DNA from: Henriciella sp.
Lineage (GTDB): Bacteria > Pseudomonadota > Alphaproteobacteria > Caulobacterales > Hyphomonadaceae
Length of the DNA: 64,000 bases
Direction: 5' to 3'
NCBI RefSeq assembly: GCF_029937755.1
Contig: NZ_JAPYPG010000004.1
Coordinates: 355,366 to 419,365, forward strand
Below, piece after piece: positions 36,891-44,498 of this stretch (its first letter is position 1; each line of letters starts with the position of its first letter). Below the pieces are notes generated by a model. It searched no databases and had not been told where the DNA came from. It saw only the letters and a list, made by a program, of their open reading frames with translations. The position numbers and the translations under genes were made by a program.

Positions 36891-37562
36891 ATGTGCGGAC
36901 GTTTCTTCAGACACGGTGTGACCTGGTCCGATTTCCAGGCCTGGCTCAACCTCATCCCCCCGGATGAGGTCGACCCGCCCGAGGCGACCTATAATGCCGC
37001 GCCCGGCTCCTATCAGCCGATCATTCGCCTGACCCGCGAAGGCCCGGCCGAGCTGGCACCGGCGATGTGGGGGCTTGTGCCCTCCTGGTGGAACAAGCCT
37101 CTCAAGGAGAAGACTTTCTCCACCTTCAATGCGAAATCAGAGACGGTGGCCCACAAGCCTGTCTTCCGGGGCGCCTTCCGTCACCATCGCTGCCTGGTCC
37201 CGGCGAGCGGCTATTATGAATGGACGGGCCGTGCTGGCGCGAAGACCCCATTTGCCGTGGGCCTGCGTAACCGGCGTCATTTCTGTTTTGCGGGCCTTTA
37301 TGACGTGGCTCATATCGACGGCTCGGAACTGCACAGCTTCACCATCCTCACCACGACACCGAATGATGCGACCGCCGGGATCCACTACCGCATGCCGGTC
37401 ATCCTGCATCCATCGGATTTCGATCGCTGGCTCGATACCGGCTATCGCAAGGTGGACGACCTGTTCGCCCCTTTTCCCGCGGAAGACACGCATGTCTGGC
37501 CTGTCGGGCCTGATGTCGGGAATGTCCGCAACAATCATTCAGGTCTGATTGATGAAACCTGA
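36891..37562 (+). CDS. SRAP-domain protein (YedK/HMCES family)
   Basis: 223 residues. Starts MCGRF, leaving Cys2 as the N-terminal catalytic residue after Met removal. Other SRAP landmarks: TFNAKSET (Asn), ASGYYEWTG (Glu) and GIHYRMPVIL (His). The family binds abasic sites in single-stranded DNA through Cys2, forming a thiazolidine cross-link that protects the lesion. It is isolated, with no clear LexA box upstream. Confidence 0.93.
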   Translation: MCGRFFRHGVTWSDFQAWLNLIPPDEVDPPEATYNAAPGSYQPIIRLTREGPAELAPAMWGLVPSWWNKPLKEKTFSTFNAKSETVAHKPVFRGAFRHHRCLVPASGYYEWTGRAGAKTPFAVGLRNRRHFCFAGLYDVAHIDGSELHSFTILTTTPNDATAGIHYRMPVILHPSDFDRWLDTGYRKVDDLFAPFPAEDTHVWPVGPDVGNVRNNHSGLIDET

Positions 37563-37578
37563 CATCGACTGTGGCGTT

Positions 37579-37618
37579 AGTTTCATATTAATGACACTCA
37601 AGTGTCATAATTGAAACT
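37579..37618. repeat. AT-rich nested inverted repeat
   Basis: ATGACACT-CA-AGTGTCAT (37591-37608) is a perfect 8-bp dyad. Outer arms AGTTTCA and TGAAACT (37579-37585, 37612-37618) extend the symmetry with a 2-nt offset. It lies between the SRAP gene and a tiny reading frame. It looks like a TetR-type operator rather than a terminator because it is AT-rich and lacks a T-run. Confidence 0.55.
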
Positions 37619-37632
37619 GTCAGGCGGACCTC

Positions 37633-37692
37633 ATGCGTATCATCTTCTTCTGTTTTGTCGGATTGCTCGCACTCGCGGCCTATGCCGCCTGA
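37633..37692 (+). CDS. Possible 19-residue membrane microprotein
   Basis: ATG at 37633 to TGA at 37690-37692. The product (MRIIFFCFVGLLALAAYAA) is a single hydrophobic helix. A GGCGGA-like site lies 8 nt upstream, and the AT-rich inverted repeat is just before it. It could equally be a chance frame; there is no comparative evidence. Confidence 0.3.
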   Translation: MRIIFFCFVGLLALAAYAA

Positions 37693-37701
37693 GGCCACGC
37701 T

Positions 37702-38751
37702 CTAATCATCCTCAATCTCAAAGCCTGCATAGGTCTCCGCGACCATGTCGGCGATTTCCTCACACGCTTCGCGCGCACGCTTGACCACGCCCGTGAAGGC
37801 CGTGAAGCCGTGGGCGAGGCTGTCATAGCATTTATACGTCACATCGACCTCTGAGCGTCTCAACAGCTCGGCATAGGCTGCCCCGTCATCGACAAGCGGG
37901 TCGAAGCCGGCGGTCACGATGATCGCGGGCGGAAGATCCTCTAGGCGTGTCTCGCGCGCCGGAGAAAGGCGCACATCGGCGCGGTCCTGCCCGTCCGGCA
38001 GGTACTGGTCCATGAACCAGCGCATCGTGTCAGCCGATAGCGGATAGGCTTCGCCGAAAGCGGTGTAGGACGGAAACTCGTTTTCCAGCTCGGTCGCCGG
38101 ATAGATGAGCAGCTGCAGCATCGGCAGCGGCTTGCGCTCGCGCTTCATCTCCTGGGTCACGATGGCGGAGAAATTGCCGCCCATACTGTCGCCGCCAATC
38201 GTGGCGACACCAGCGGGGGCCCCAAGGGTCTCGGCTTTGCGCAAGGCCCACTCATAGGCGTCGATACAGTCCTGCAGCCCGGCCGGGAACTTGTGCTCAG
38301 GGGCCAGCCGGTAATCGACGGACACGATCGGGCAGCGCACGCGCTTGGCCAGGATCGAACAGAAGACATGCGATGTCTCCAGATCGCCAATCACCCCGCC
38401 CCCGAAATGCAGGTAGACCATGACCGGTGCCTTCGGATCCTGATTGTCAGGCCGGTAGATCCGCACCGGAATCTGGTGACGCCCGCTGGAGGGGATGGTG
38501 TCGTCAGTGGCGGTAACACCCGGTTCTGGCTGTTCAGCGAACATGGCGAGCCCCATGGCCGAGGCGGCGCGCGCCTCCTGCGGCGAGAGCGACGACATGG
38601 GCGGCTGTTGCTGCGCGCCATGTGCAATGAATTGGAATTGCGGATCGAGAACGCGGCCGTTGATCTCGACCGGCTTGCCGCCTGACAACTTCACCAGAAG
38701 ATTGCCCGGCAGCTTCAACAGCAGTTTCGCAATGGTAACCTGAAGACTCAT
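37702..38751 (-). CDS. Hormone-sensitive-lipase-type alpha/beta hydrolase
   Basis: 349 residues from the ATG at 38751. Nucleophile motif GGDSMGGNF, then FDPLVDDG (Asp) and SLAHGF (His) complete the triad. The oxyanion-hole motif, HGGG in the HSL family, reads HFGGGVIGDL here. It lies 13 bp downstream of a TetR gene, so the esterase is likely the regulated function of that pair. Substrate unknown, probably short-chain esters. Confidence 0.87.
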   Translation of the reverse strand: MSLQVTIAKLLLKLPGNLLVKLSGGKPVEINGRVLDPQFQFIAHGAQQQPPMSSLSPQEARAASAMGLAMFAEQPEPGVTATDDTIPSSGRHQIPVRIYRPDNQDPKAPVMVYLHFGGGVIGDLETSHVFCSILAKRVRCPIVSVDYRLAPEHKFPAGLQDCIDAYEWALRKAETLGAPAGVATIGGDSMGGNFSAIVTQEMKRERKPLPMLQLLIYPATELENEFPSYTAFGEAYPLSADTMRWFMDQYLPDGQDRADVRLSPARETRLEDLPPAIIVTAGFDPLVDDGAAYAELLRRSEVDVTYKCYDSLAHGFTAFTGVVKRAREACEEIADMVAETYAGFEIEDD

Positions 38752-38764
38752 CGAATTACTTCCG

Positions 38765-39394
38765 TCAGTTTGGCTGTCTTGCGAGGCCCGTAACGCCGTC
38801 GAGCAGCAGGGTGGTCGCAAACCGGGCGGCGTTTTCAACATCGACCGGACGCCGCTGGAGCATATGATCCCCAAGCTCACGTGCAATCCCTATCGCGGCG
38901 GCAGTGAGATATTCAGAATCCTCGAGCGAGATATTGGCGGTCTGAGCCACCTGTTCGAGGTCCATCCGGATCTCATCGAAGATGGCATGCATTTCGGGTG
39001 TATCCACCCGCACACCGATCAGCGCCATATGCGGCGCCCCGCTGCTGATGGCGTCCTCGTTTTCAGTCTGCAGGAAGGTGAAGTAGGCCCCGTAGGCCGC
39101 CTGGATGTATTCCTCGAAGGACTGGGCTTTCTCACGCACCATCTGAAGCATCGGGCGGAAGCGGCGTGCGCTTTCATTGGCGATGGCCTCGAAGACTTCT
39201 TCCTTGGACCGGAAATAATTGTAGAAGGTGCCTGCGGCGAGGTCGGTCTCGCGGATGATATCGCGCACGGTGGTCGCATCGAAGCCAATGCGGGCAAACA
39301 CCTGGCGGGCAGCCGCCAGGATCGCCTGCCGGTTTGCCGCCTTGGTCTGCGCCCTCTTTCCGTCAGGCCCACTGACCTTCGCAATCGACGTCAT
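38765..39394 (-). CDS. TetR-family regulator
   Basis: 209 residues from the ATG at 39394 (GGGGA 6 nt upstream); a TTG at 39427 is an alternative. The HTH is RQAILAAARQVFARIGFDATTVRDIIRETDLAAGTFYNYFRSKEEV. The C-terminal ligand domain is ~130 residues long. It is followed 13 bp later by the HSL-type hydrolase, suggesting control of that enzyme by an ester or lipid ligand. Confidence 0.9.
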   Translation of the reverse strand: MTSIAKVSGPDGKRAQTKAANRQAILAAARQVFARIGFDATTVRDIIRETDLAAGTFYNYFRSKEEVFEAIANESARRFRPMLQMVREKAQSFEEYIQAAYGAYFTFLQTENEDAISSGAPHMALIGVRVDTPEMHAIFDEIRMDLEQVAQTANISLEDSEYLTAAAIGIARELGDHMLQRRPVDVENAARFATTLLLDGVTGLARQPN

Positions 39395-39427
39395 ATGCTT
39401 TCCCCGCGCCTGTTGAATACCCAGCAA

Positions 39428-40129
39428 TCAAATTGGTGACGCTTCGTCAACTTTATTCAATGATTCGCGCTGCGGTTGTATATGGCGCAGGTGAGACTGA
39501 TAGACGCCCCACAACGCCCTCAACAGGATTAGTCCGAGCACCCCGATCATCGGCTGGCCGAAGGCGACCATCAGCCCGAAGCCTGCAAACAGTGCAAAAT
39601 GCAGCAGGATGATGCGGCCATAAGGCTTCATCATTTCTGTCTGGATCGTGGCTTCACGGAAGGCGCCACGGCCCAGAAAATCGCGGACATAAAGAAACAA
39701 CTGCAAGGCGATGATCGCGCCGACAAAGAGACCCATCTGCTCGCCTGTCGACAGGGCAAAGCCAACCAGCGTCAGAGGCCCCATGAAATCGGCCTCCGCC
39801 ATTCCGCCAGACGCAGCAGCGGCAAAGACGGCGAGAAAGATCCCGTGCACGAAGCAGAACATGCCATAGTGAATGGTGAAAAAAGGCCCCAGGAAAGCGA
39901 GGCTGGCAACGCCGAACGGGCCGTTATTCGTACTCGCGGCCAGCATCCGCAAGAGCGTGACGCCGCCGATGATCAGGTTTTCGAGCCAGTAGAGGAAGAC
40001 GAGCGCCGTCGCGTCCCAGCCAAACTGTATGAGCGCATAGATCGGAAACAGGTCGACCGCAAGTACGGCCCACGAAACCGGGTCGCGGTAGGTTTCAGCC
40101 AGCGCATCGGGTCTCAGCCAGCTCAACAT
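39428..40129 (-). CDS. DUF6498-type membrane protein
   Basis: 233 residues with about six membrane helices. The segment ALVFLYWLENLIIGGVTLLRML near residue 50 is the hallmark of the DUF6498 family. The role is unknown. Its stop lies close to the start of the downstream TetR gene. Confidence 0.8.
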   Translation of the reverse strand: MLSWLRPDALAETYRDPVSWAVLAVDLFPIYALIQFGWDATALVFLYWLENLIIGGVTLLRMLAASTNNGPFGVASLAFLGPFFTIHYGMFCFVHGIFLAVFAAAASGGMAEADFMGPLTLVGFALSTGEQMGLFVGAIIALQLFLYVRDFLGRGAFREATIQTEMMKPYGRIILLHFALFAGFGLMVAFGQPMIGVLGLILLRALWGVYQSHLRHIQPQRESLNKVDEASPI

Positions 40130-40158
40130 GTCCCGGACCTACCCACCCTGCAGCCTGC

Positions 40159-40836
40159 TCAACTGCCGGAAGACTGGCCCGTATAGGCGGGAAAGGAAAG
40201 CGGGTTATGGGCCGTCAGGCCGAAGGAGCGTCTGGGATTGTTGTAATTGCCTGTCAGCACTTCAAAGTGGAGGTGAATGCCGGTCGCATTTCCGGTCTGG
40301 CCCATCACCCCCAGTGGCTGGCCGAAGCCGATCCGCGCGCCCTCGTAAACCCCGGAGGCGAAATGATCGAGGTGCCCGTAGCGGGTGTAGATGCCCTGCC
40401 CGTGATCGATCACGAGATGGTTTCCGAAACCGCTCGACGTGCTTGCCTCACGGATGATGCCGGGCGCGGCAGCATAGACGGTTTCGGGCGGTTTCGACTG
40501 CAGGTCGAGGCCCTCATGCGTGCGTCCGAACCGGCGCCCGAAGCCGGATGTCAGGCAGGCATTATTGACCGGGACCGGTGTCAGGACGACCTTCCCCTCT
40601 ACCAGCACCACCGGATTGAAGTTCAGCACCCGGTTACGGCCATCGGATTCCAGGGCATTGGTGATCGTGGCGTTGGGGCACAGATAGAGGTTGGCATCCG
40701 GCCGGAACGAGCCCTGCTCGGCCGGAACGGATGAGGTCGTCGTGATCGCCGGAGGCGGGCTGACGCGACGCGGCTGCGAGGCGCACCCCGACAGCCAGAG
40801 CATGATCAGGGTACAGACCAGCGCAGCGTGTTTCAT
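40159..40836 (-). CDS. Exported M23-family metallopeptidase
   Basis: 225 residues. A lipobox-like N-terminus (LIMLWLSGCAS, Cys near residue 18) suggests a lipoprotein. The LytM/M23 core is intact: SGFGRRFGRTHEGLDL (first His and Asp), HLVIDHGQGIYTRYGHLD and GIHLHFEV (HxH). These enzymes cut peptidoglycan cross-links or, in EnvC-like cases, activate amidases. All zinc ligands are present here, so activity is likely. Confidence 0.92.
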   Translation of the reverse strand: MKHAALVCTLIMLWLSGCASQPRRVSPPPAITTTSSVPAEQGSFRPDANLYLCPNATITNALESDGRNRVLNFNPVVLVEGKVVLTPVPVNNACLTSGFGRRFGRTHEGLDLQSKPPETVYAAAPGIIREASTSSGFGNHLVIDHGQGIYTRYGHLDHFASGVYEGARIGFGQPLGVMGQTGNATGIHLHFEVLTGNYNNPRRSFGLTAHNPLSFPAYTGQSSGS

Positions 40837-40865
40837 GGCGGGCTATCCCATTGGCTTGCCGGGCT

Positions 40866-42200
40866 TCAGGCCGGTGCCTTTGCCCGTTTCCGCCCCCGCT
40901 CGATCTCTTTCATAAGGTCTTTTACGTAAGCGTTAAAGTCGACCTGCATCGTGTGTCTTGGTGCATCGTAGAAATGGCCGAGGTGGAATTCCTCATCTTC
41001 CTTGATGATCCGCTCCATCTCCTCGCGCGGCGGCAGGGCATACTCTCCGGCCACCATGGCGGCGCAGAGTTTCGACTGCTGTTCGGCAAAGTTCACCAGC
41101 GTCGGCAAGGGCTGCGCCAGCGCCAGGAAGAACAGGTTCTCATAACCCGGCCGGACCATGCGCTTGAACAGCGGCAGCTTGTTATCCTTTGGCAGGATTT
41201 CCGGATCTTCCAGGAAGGGGAAGCTGACATTGTAGCCGGTCGCCCAGACGATCGCATCGATCTGCTCGCGCGTGCCGTCCTTGAAGACCACGCCGTCGCC
41301 ATCGAGACGCTCCATGCCGCCCTTCGGCGTAATATCGCCGCAGCCGACGCGCGTCAGGAATTCACCTGACACAGACGGGTGAGCGTCCAGAGGCTCATGG
41401 TCCGGCTTGGGCAGACCATAGTCTTCCATCATGCCGACGCGCTTCTTGATCGCCGCCCGAGCCAGCTTCCGGCCGAGCTTGGCCGGCATCCAGCCCGGCA
41501 ACACCGATTTGTCGGCCGGCTGGCCGTTCATGTATTTCGGCAGCACCCAGACGCCCCGGCGCATCGAGATGAAGAGCTTGTCGGCAATCGGGCGCTGGGA
41601 CAGCTCCGAGGAAATATCCATCGCCGAATTACCCGCGCCAACGACCAGAACGCGCTTGCCGCGGAAATCATAAGGCTCGAACGGGTCACGATAGTGATGC
41701 GAGTGGACCTGGTAGCCAGTGAACTCGCCCGGATATTCCGGCGTGCGCGCATCCCAGTGGTGGCCATTTGCGACGAAAAGCCACTGATAGGTGTTCGTCT
41801 CGCCGGTCGAAAGCGTCACATCCCAGTCGCCATCCTCGCGGCGAACCGCTTTCTTCACCTCGGTATTGAAGGTGATCGTCTCGCGCAGGCCGAAATGATC
41901 GACATAGTCCTGGAAATACTGGAAGAGCTGGGCATGGTGCGGAAAATCCGGCCAGTCATCCGGCACGGGATAGTCCTCGAAGGCCAGCCGCCATTTCGAT
42001 GTGTCGATGTGCAGGCTCTGATAGCAGGAGGAGAGCCCGTTCGGATTGCGGTAGTACCAGTTGCCGCCAATATCGTCCGACATCTCGAAACAATCATACG
42101 GAATGCCGTAATCCTTGAGCCGCTTGGCCATTGTGAAACCCGAGCAACCGGCGCCGATAATGCAGGCCTTGCCTCTGGATTGTCCGTCAAATGCCATCAT
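40866..42200 (-). CDS. Flavin-containing (class B) monooxygenase
   Basis: 444 residues. FAD motif GAGCSGFTMAK near residue 16, NADPH motif GAGNSAMDISSEL near residue 190, and the class-B fingerprint FTGYQVHSHHY (FxGxxxHxxxY) in between. The family includes FMOs and Baeyer-Villiger enzymes, which oxidise N, S or ketone substrates; the substrate is unknown. Start is one of two adjacent ATGs after GGGAGG. It is divergent from two PaaI thioesterases, with a MerR-regulon operator between. Confidence 0.9.
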   Translation of the reverse strand: MMAFDGQSRGKACIIGAGCSGFTMAKRLKDYGIPYDCFEMSDDIGGNWYYRNPNGLSSCYQSLHIDTSKWRLAFEDYPVPDDWPDFPHHAQLFQYFQDYVDHFGLRETITFNTEVKKAVRREDGDWDVTLSTGETNTYQWLFVANGHHWDARTPEYPGEFTGYQVHSHHYRDPFEPYDFRGKRVLVVGAGNSAMDISSELSQRPIADKLFISMRRGVWVLPKYMNGQPADKSVLPGWMPAKLGRKLARAAIKKRVGMMEDYGLPKPDHEPLDAHPSVSGEFLTRVGCGDITPKGGMERLDGDGVVFKDGTREQIDAIVWATGYNVSFPFLEDPEILPKDNKLPLFKRMVRPGYENLFFLALAQPLPTLVNFAEQQSKLCAAMVAGEYALPPREEMERIIKEDEEFHLGHFYDAPRHTMQVDFNAYVKDLMKEIERGRKRAKAPA

Positions 42201-42252
42201 GAACCTCCCGTGGCGCGATGAGTTGCGCTCTCACAGAAGGATGGTATCGACG

Positions 42253-42268
42253 CTTACGCGAACGTCAA
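42253..42268 (-). promoter_or_regulatory. MerR-regulon operator in monooxygenase/thioesterase intergenic region
   Basis: On the reverse strand it reads TTGACGTTCGCGTAAG, 15 of 16 identical to the copy before merR. It lies 53 bp before the monooxygenase start and 30 bp before the thioesterase start, so it could control both genes. Confidence 0.65.
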
Positions 42269-42297
42269 TTTCACGCAACGGAAGCAGGAAGCGCCCC

Positions 42298-42816
42298 ATG
42301 TCGGATAGTGACGAGGACAATGACCTCCTCTTCAGACTGATGCAGAAAAATGCCGCCAAGATCATGGACAATGTGCCGTGGGCAAAGGCGCTCGGTTTCG
42401 AGCTGACCGGCATCGAGAAAGGCCGGGCATTTGCGAAAGTCCCATGGCGTGAAGACCTGGTCGGCGACCCCGATTCGGGCGTCATCCATGGCGGCGTCCT
42501 GACTGCGCTGCTCGACAATCTCTGCGGGGTTGCTTCGAACACGGCCCTGCGTGAACCGAAATCCATGGCCACGCTCGACCTGCGAATCGATTATATGCGC
42601 CCGGCCGAGAAGGGCCGCGACATCCTCGCCGAGGCCGAGTGTTACCACCTGACCCGCAATGTCGCCTTCACCCATGCCTGGGCCTATCACGAGACCCGCG
42701 AAAAGGTGATCGCCACAGCCGCCGGCGCCTTCGCCCTGAATGACATTTCCCGCTGGGCCAGTGGCAATGAGGCGGTCGAATATGCCCGCAAGATGCTGTC
42801 GGAGAAACCCTCATGA
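42298..42816 (+). CDS. PaaI-family thioesterase
   Basis: 172 residues from the ATG at 42298. The hotdog motif VIHGGVLTALLDNLCG (residues ~60-75) and LRIDYMRPAEKGRD are characteristic. An extra C-terminal helix (~25 residues) follows the fold. It overlaps the next thioesterase by 4 nt (ATGA), so the two are translationally coupled and may form a hetero-oligomer. Confidence 0.9.
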   Translation: MSDSDEDNDLLFRLMQKNAAKIMDNVPWAKALGFELTGIEKGRAFAKVPWREDLVGDPDSGVIHGGVLTALLDNLCGVASNTALREPKSMATLDLRIDYMRPAEKGRDILAEAECYHLTRNVAFTHAWAYHETREKVIATAAGAFALNDISRWASGNEAVEYARKMLSEKPS

Positions 42817-43226
42817 CGCGCGCTGAAGACCTTCAGGCCTTTCTCGACCGCACGCCTTTCGCCCAATTCCTGGGGATGCGCTGCGAGATCATGGGCGACG
42901 AGATGACCACCGTCCTGCCCTTCCAGAAGAAATTCCTGGGCAATGTCGCCATCAATGCGATGCATGGCGGGTGCTCGGGTGCCTTTCTGGAACTGACAGC
43001 AATGGCGCAGGTCTTCCTGCTGTCGGACCTGAAGCGCCCACCGAAGCCGATCAATATCACCATCGACTATCTGCGCTCCGCCAAGGGTGAGGATCTCTAT
43101 GCCCGCGCCATCGTCCACAAGCTTGGCCGCCGCATGGCGAGTGTGCGTGCCGAAGCCTGGCAGGCTGAACGCGAAAAACCCGTCGCGGCCCTACAGGCGC
43201 ATTTCCTGGTCGCGGAGGACGGGTGA
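42813..43226 (+). CDS. PaaI-family thioesterase
   Basis: 137 residues, a second hotdog coupled to the first. The helix motif is AMHGGCSGAFLELTAM, followed by INITIDYLRSAKGED. Two different PaaI paralogues in one operon under the MerR-type operator fit acyl-CoA turnover. The last 36 bases overlap the end of the convergent MFS gene. Confidence 0.9.
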   Translation: MTRAEDLQAFLDRTPFAQFLGMRCEIMGDEMTTVLPFQKKFLGNVAINAMHGGCSGAFLELTAMAQVFLLSDLKRPPKPINITIDYLRSAKGEDLYARAIVHKLGRRMASVRAEAWQAEREKPVAALQAHFLVAEDG

Positions 43227-44498
43227 GGGCTCTGTCCGCCCATCGAGCCGGACGGAGAACACGTAGAAGATCGCCGCCACCAGGCTGAGGCCGGCGCATG
43301 CCGCAAAGGCAGCTTCATAGCCGCCGCCCCCGCGAAGCATCTCCAGCCGCGATGCGCCGAAGCTGGTGCCGAGATTGAGCAGCGCCATGAAGATGGAAAA
43401 CTGCGTCGCCGCGACGGTGCCCCGCGACTGTCCCATGGCGATGGCATAGGTGCAGACCGACATGAGGACGAAAAGCACGCTGTAGACGAGCAGGTAGGCG
43501 AAATAGAAGCCGCCATCCGGCCAGGCGAAGACGGCCGCGCCGTTAAGCAAGGCCATGCCCGCCAGCGCGGCGCCCAGCGCCTTCATCGGCCCAACCCGGT
43601 CGGCCAGCCACCCCGATACGAAGATACCGAACAGCCCGCCAATGAGGTCGGCCATGGCATCGCGATTGGTGAAGACCTCCCGCTCCCAGCCGATTTCCTG
43701 CACTGCCAGCGTTGGTGAGAACGCCGTCTTCAGGCCATAGGCGGCGAAGGCGAGCAGGATGCCGGCCCCGAGAAGGAGGCTGGCCGGCTTTGCCATGGCG
43801 GAGAAGACATTCCGGATGAGCGGCCACCAGCGCGCCAGCTGCCGTTCCCGGGTGACCGGTGCGGCCTGTCCTTCTGTCCATGGCAGCAGTTTCTCCCCGG
43901 CACGTTCGCGCAGCAGAAGAGGCAGCAATATGATGAGACCGACAAAGATGGCCGTCGCGATTGCGGCCACGCCATGTCCGCCTTCGTCGCTGATCAGCCG
44001 GCCTGTCAGAAAGGCAAACCCCGCCGTGCCAAGCGTCTTGCCGCCCCACATCAGGCCATTGGCGCTCGCACGCTCATCCTCGCCGAGAATGTCGATCGCC
44101 ATGCCGTCGATGGCGACATCCTGGAAAGCGCCTGCGAAATTCACCGCAAAGCCGGCAATGGCGAACCAGGTCAGCGCCTCGGTCGGTTCAGTTAGCCCGG
44201 CAAACCAGATCAGGCTCCCGATCAGCAGGAGCTGGGCGAGGATCAGCCACGGCCGCTTTCGCCCCATCGGCGCCCAGGTAAACCGGTCCATCAGGACGCC
44301 GTTGAAGAGCTTGAAACTCCACGGCAGCAGGATGATGGCGACATAGCCCGCAATTGCTTCTGCCGGCACACCCTGCGCGGCAAACCAGGCCGGAATGGCG
44401 ATATAGAGAAGACCCTCAGGCGCGCCTTGCGCTGCATAGAGCAGCATCAGGCTGCCCAGCCGCAGCGGCCGGTTCTCACTGAGCGCCGGAAGGTTCAC
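43191..44498 (-). CDS. AmpG-like MFS transporter
   Basis: 435 residues from a GTG at 44498 that shares GTGA with the stop of the upstream GNAT-nitrilase gene. About twelve hydrophobic segments. N-terminal segments (LYAAQGAPEGLLYIAIPAWFAAQG, PWSFKLFNGVLMDRF) resemble the AmpG/PAT branch, which imports peptidoglycan muropeptides or acetyl-CoA-type substrates. Coupling to a nitrilase-type enzyme suggests a substrate processed by that enzyme. Confidence 0.85.
   Translation of the reverse strand: MNLPALSENRPLRLGSLMLLYAAQGAPEGLLYIAIPAWFAAQGVPAEAIAGYVAIILLPWSFKLFNGVLMDRFTWAPMGRKRPWLILAQLLLIGSLIWFAGLTEPTEALTWFAIAGFAVNFAGAFQDVAIDGMAIDILGEDERASANGLMWGGKTLGTAGFAFLTGRLISDEGGHGVAAIATAIFVGLIILLPLLLRERAGEKLLPWTEGQAAPVTRERQLARWWPLIRNVFSAMAKPASLLLGAGILLAFAAYGLKTAFSPTLAVQEIGWEREVFTNRDAMADLIGGLFGIFVSGWLADRVGPMKALGAALAGMALLNGAAVFAWPDGGFYFAYLLVYSVLFVLMSVCTYAIAMGQSRGTVAATQFSIFMALLNLGTSFGASRLEMLRGGGGYEAAFAACAGLSLVAAIFYVFSVRLDGRTEPSPVLRDQEMRL

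Noticed and set aside
39437..39449. TGACG-CTT-CGTCA dyad just before the TetR gene
   Set aside because: It lies in the last codons of the DUF6498 gene and matches the MerR motif poorly; too short to call an operator.
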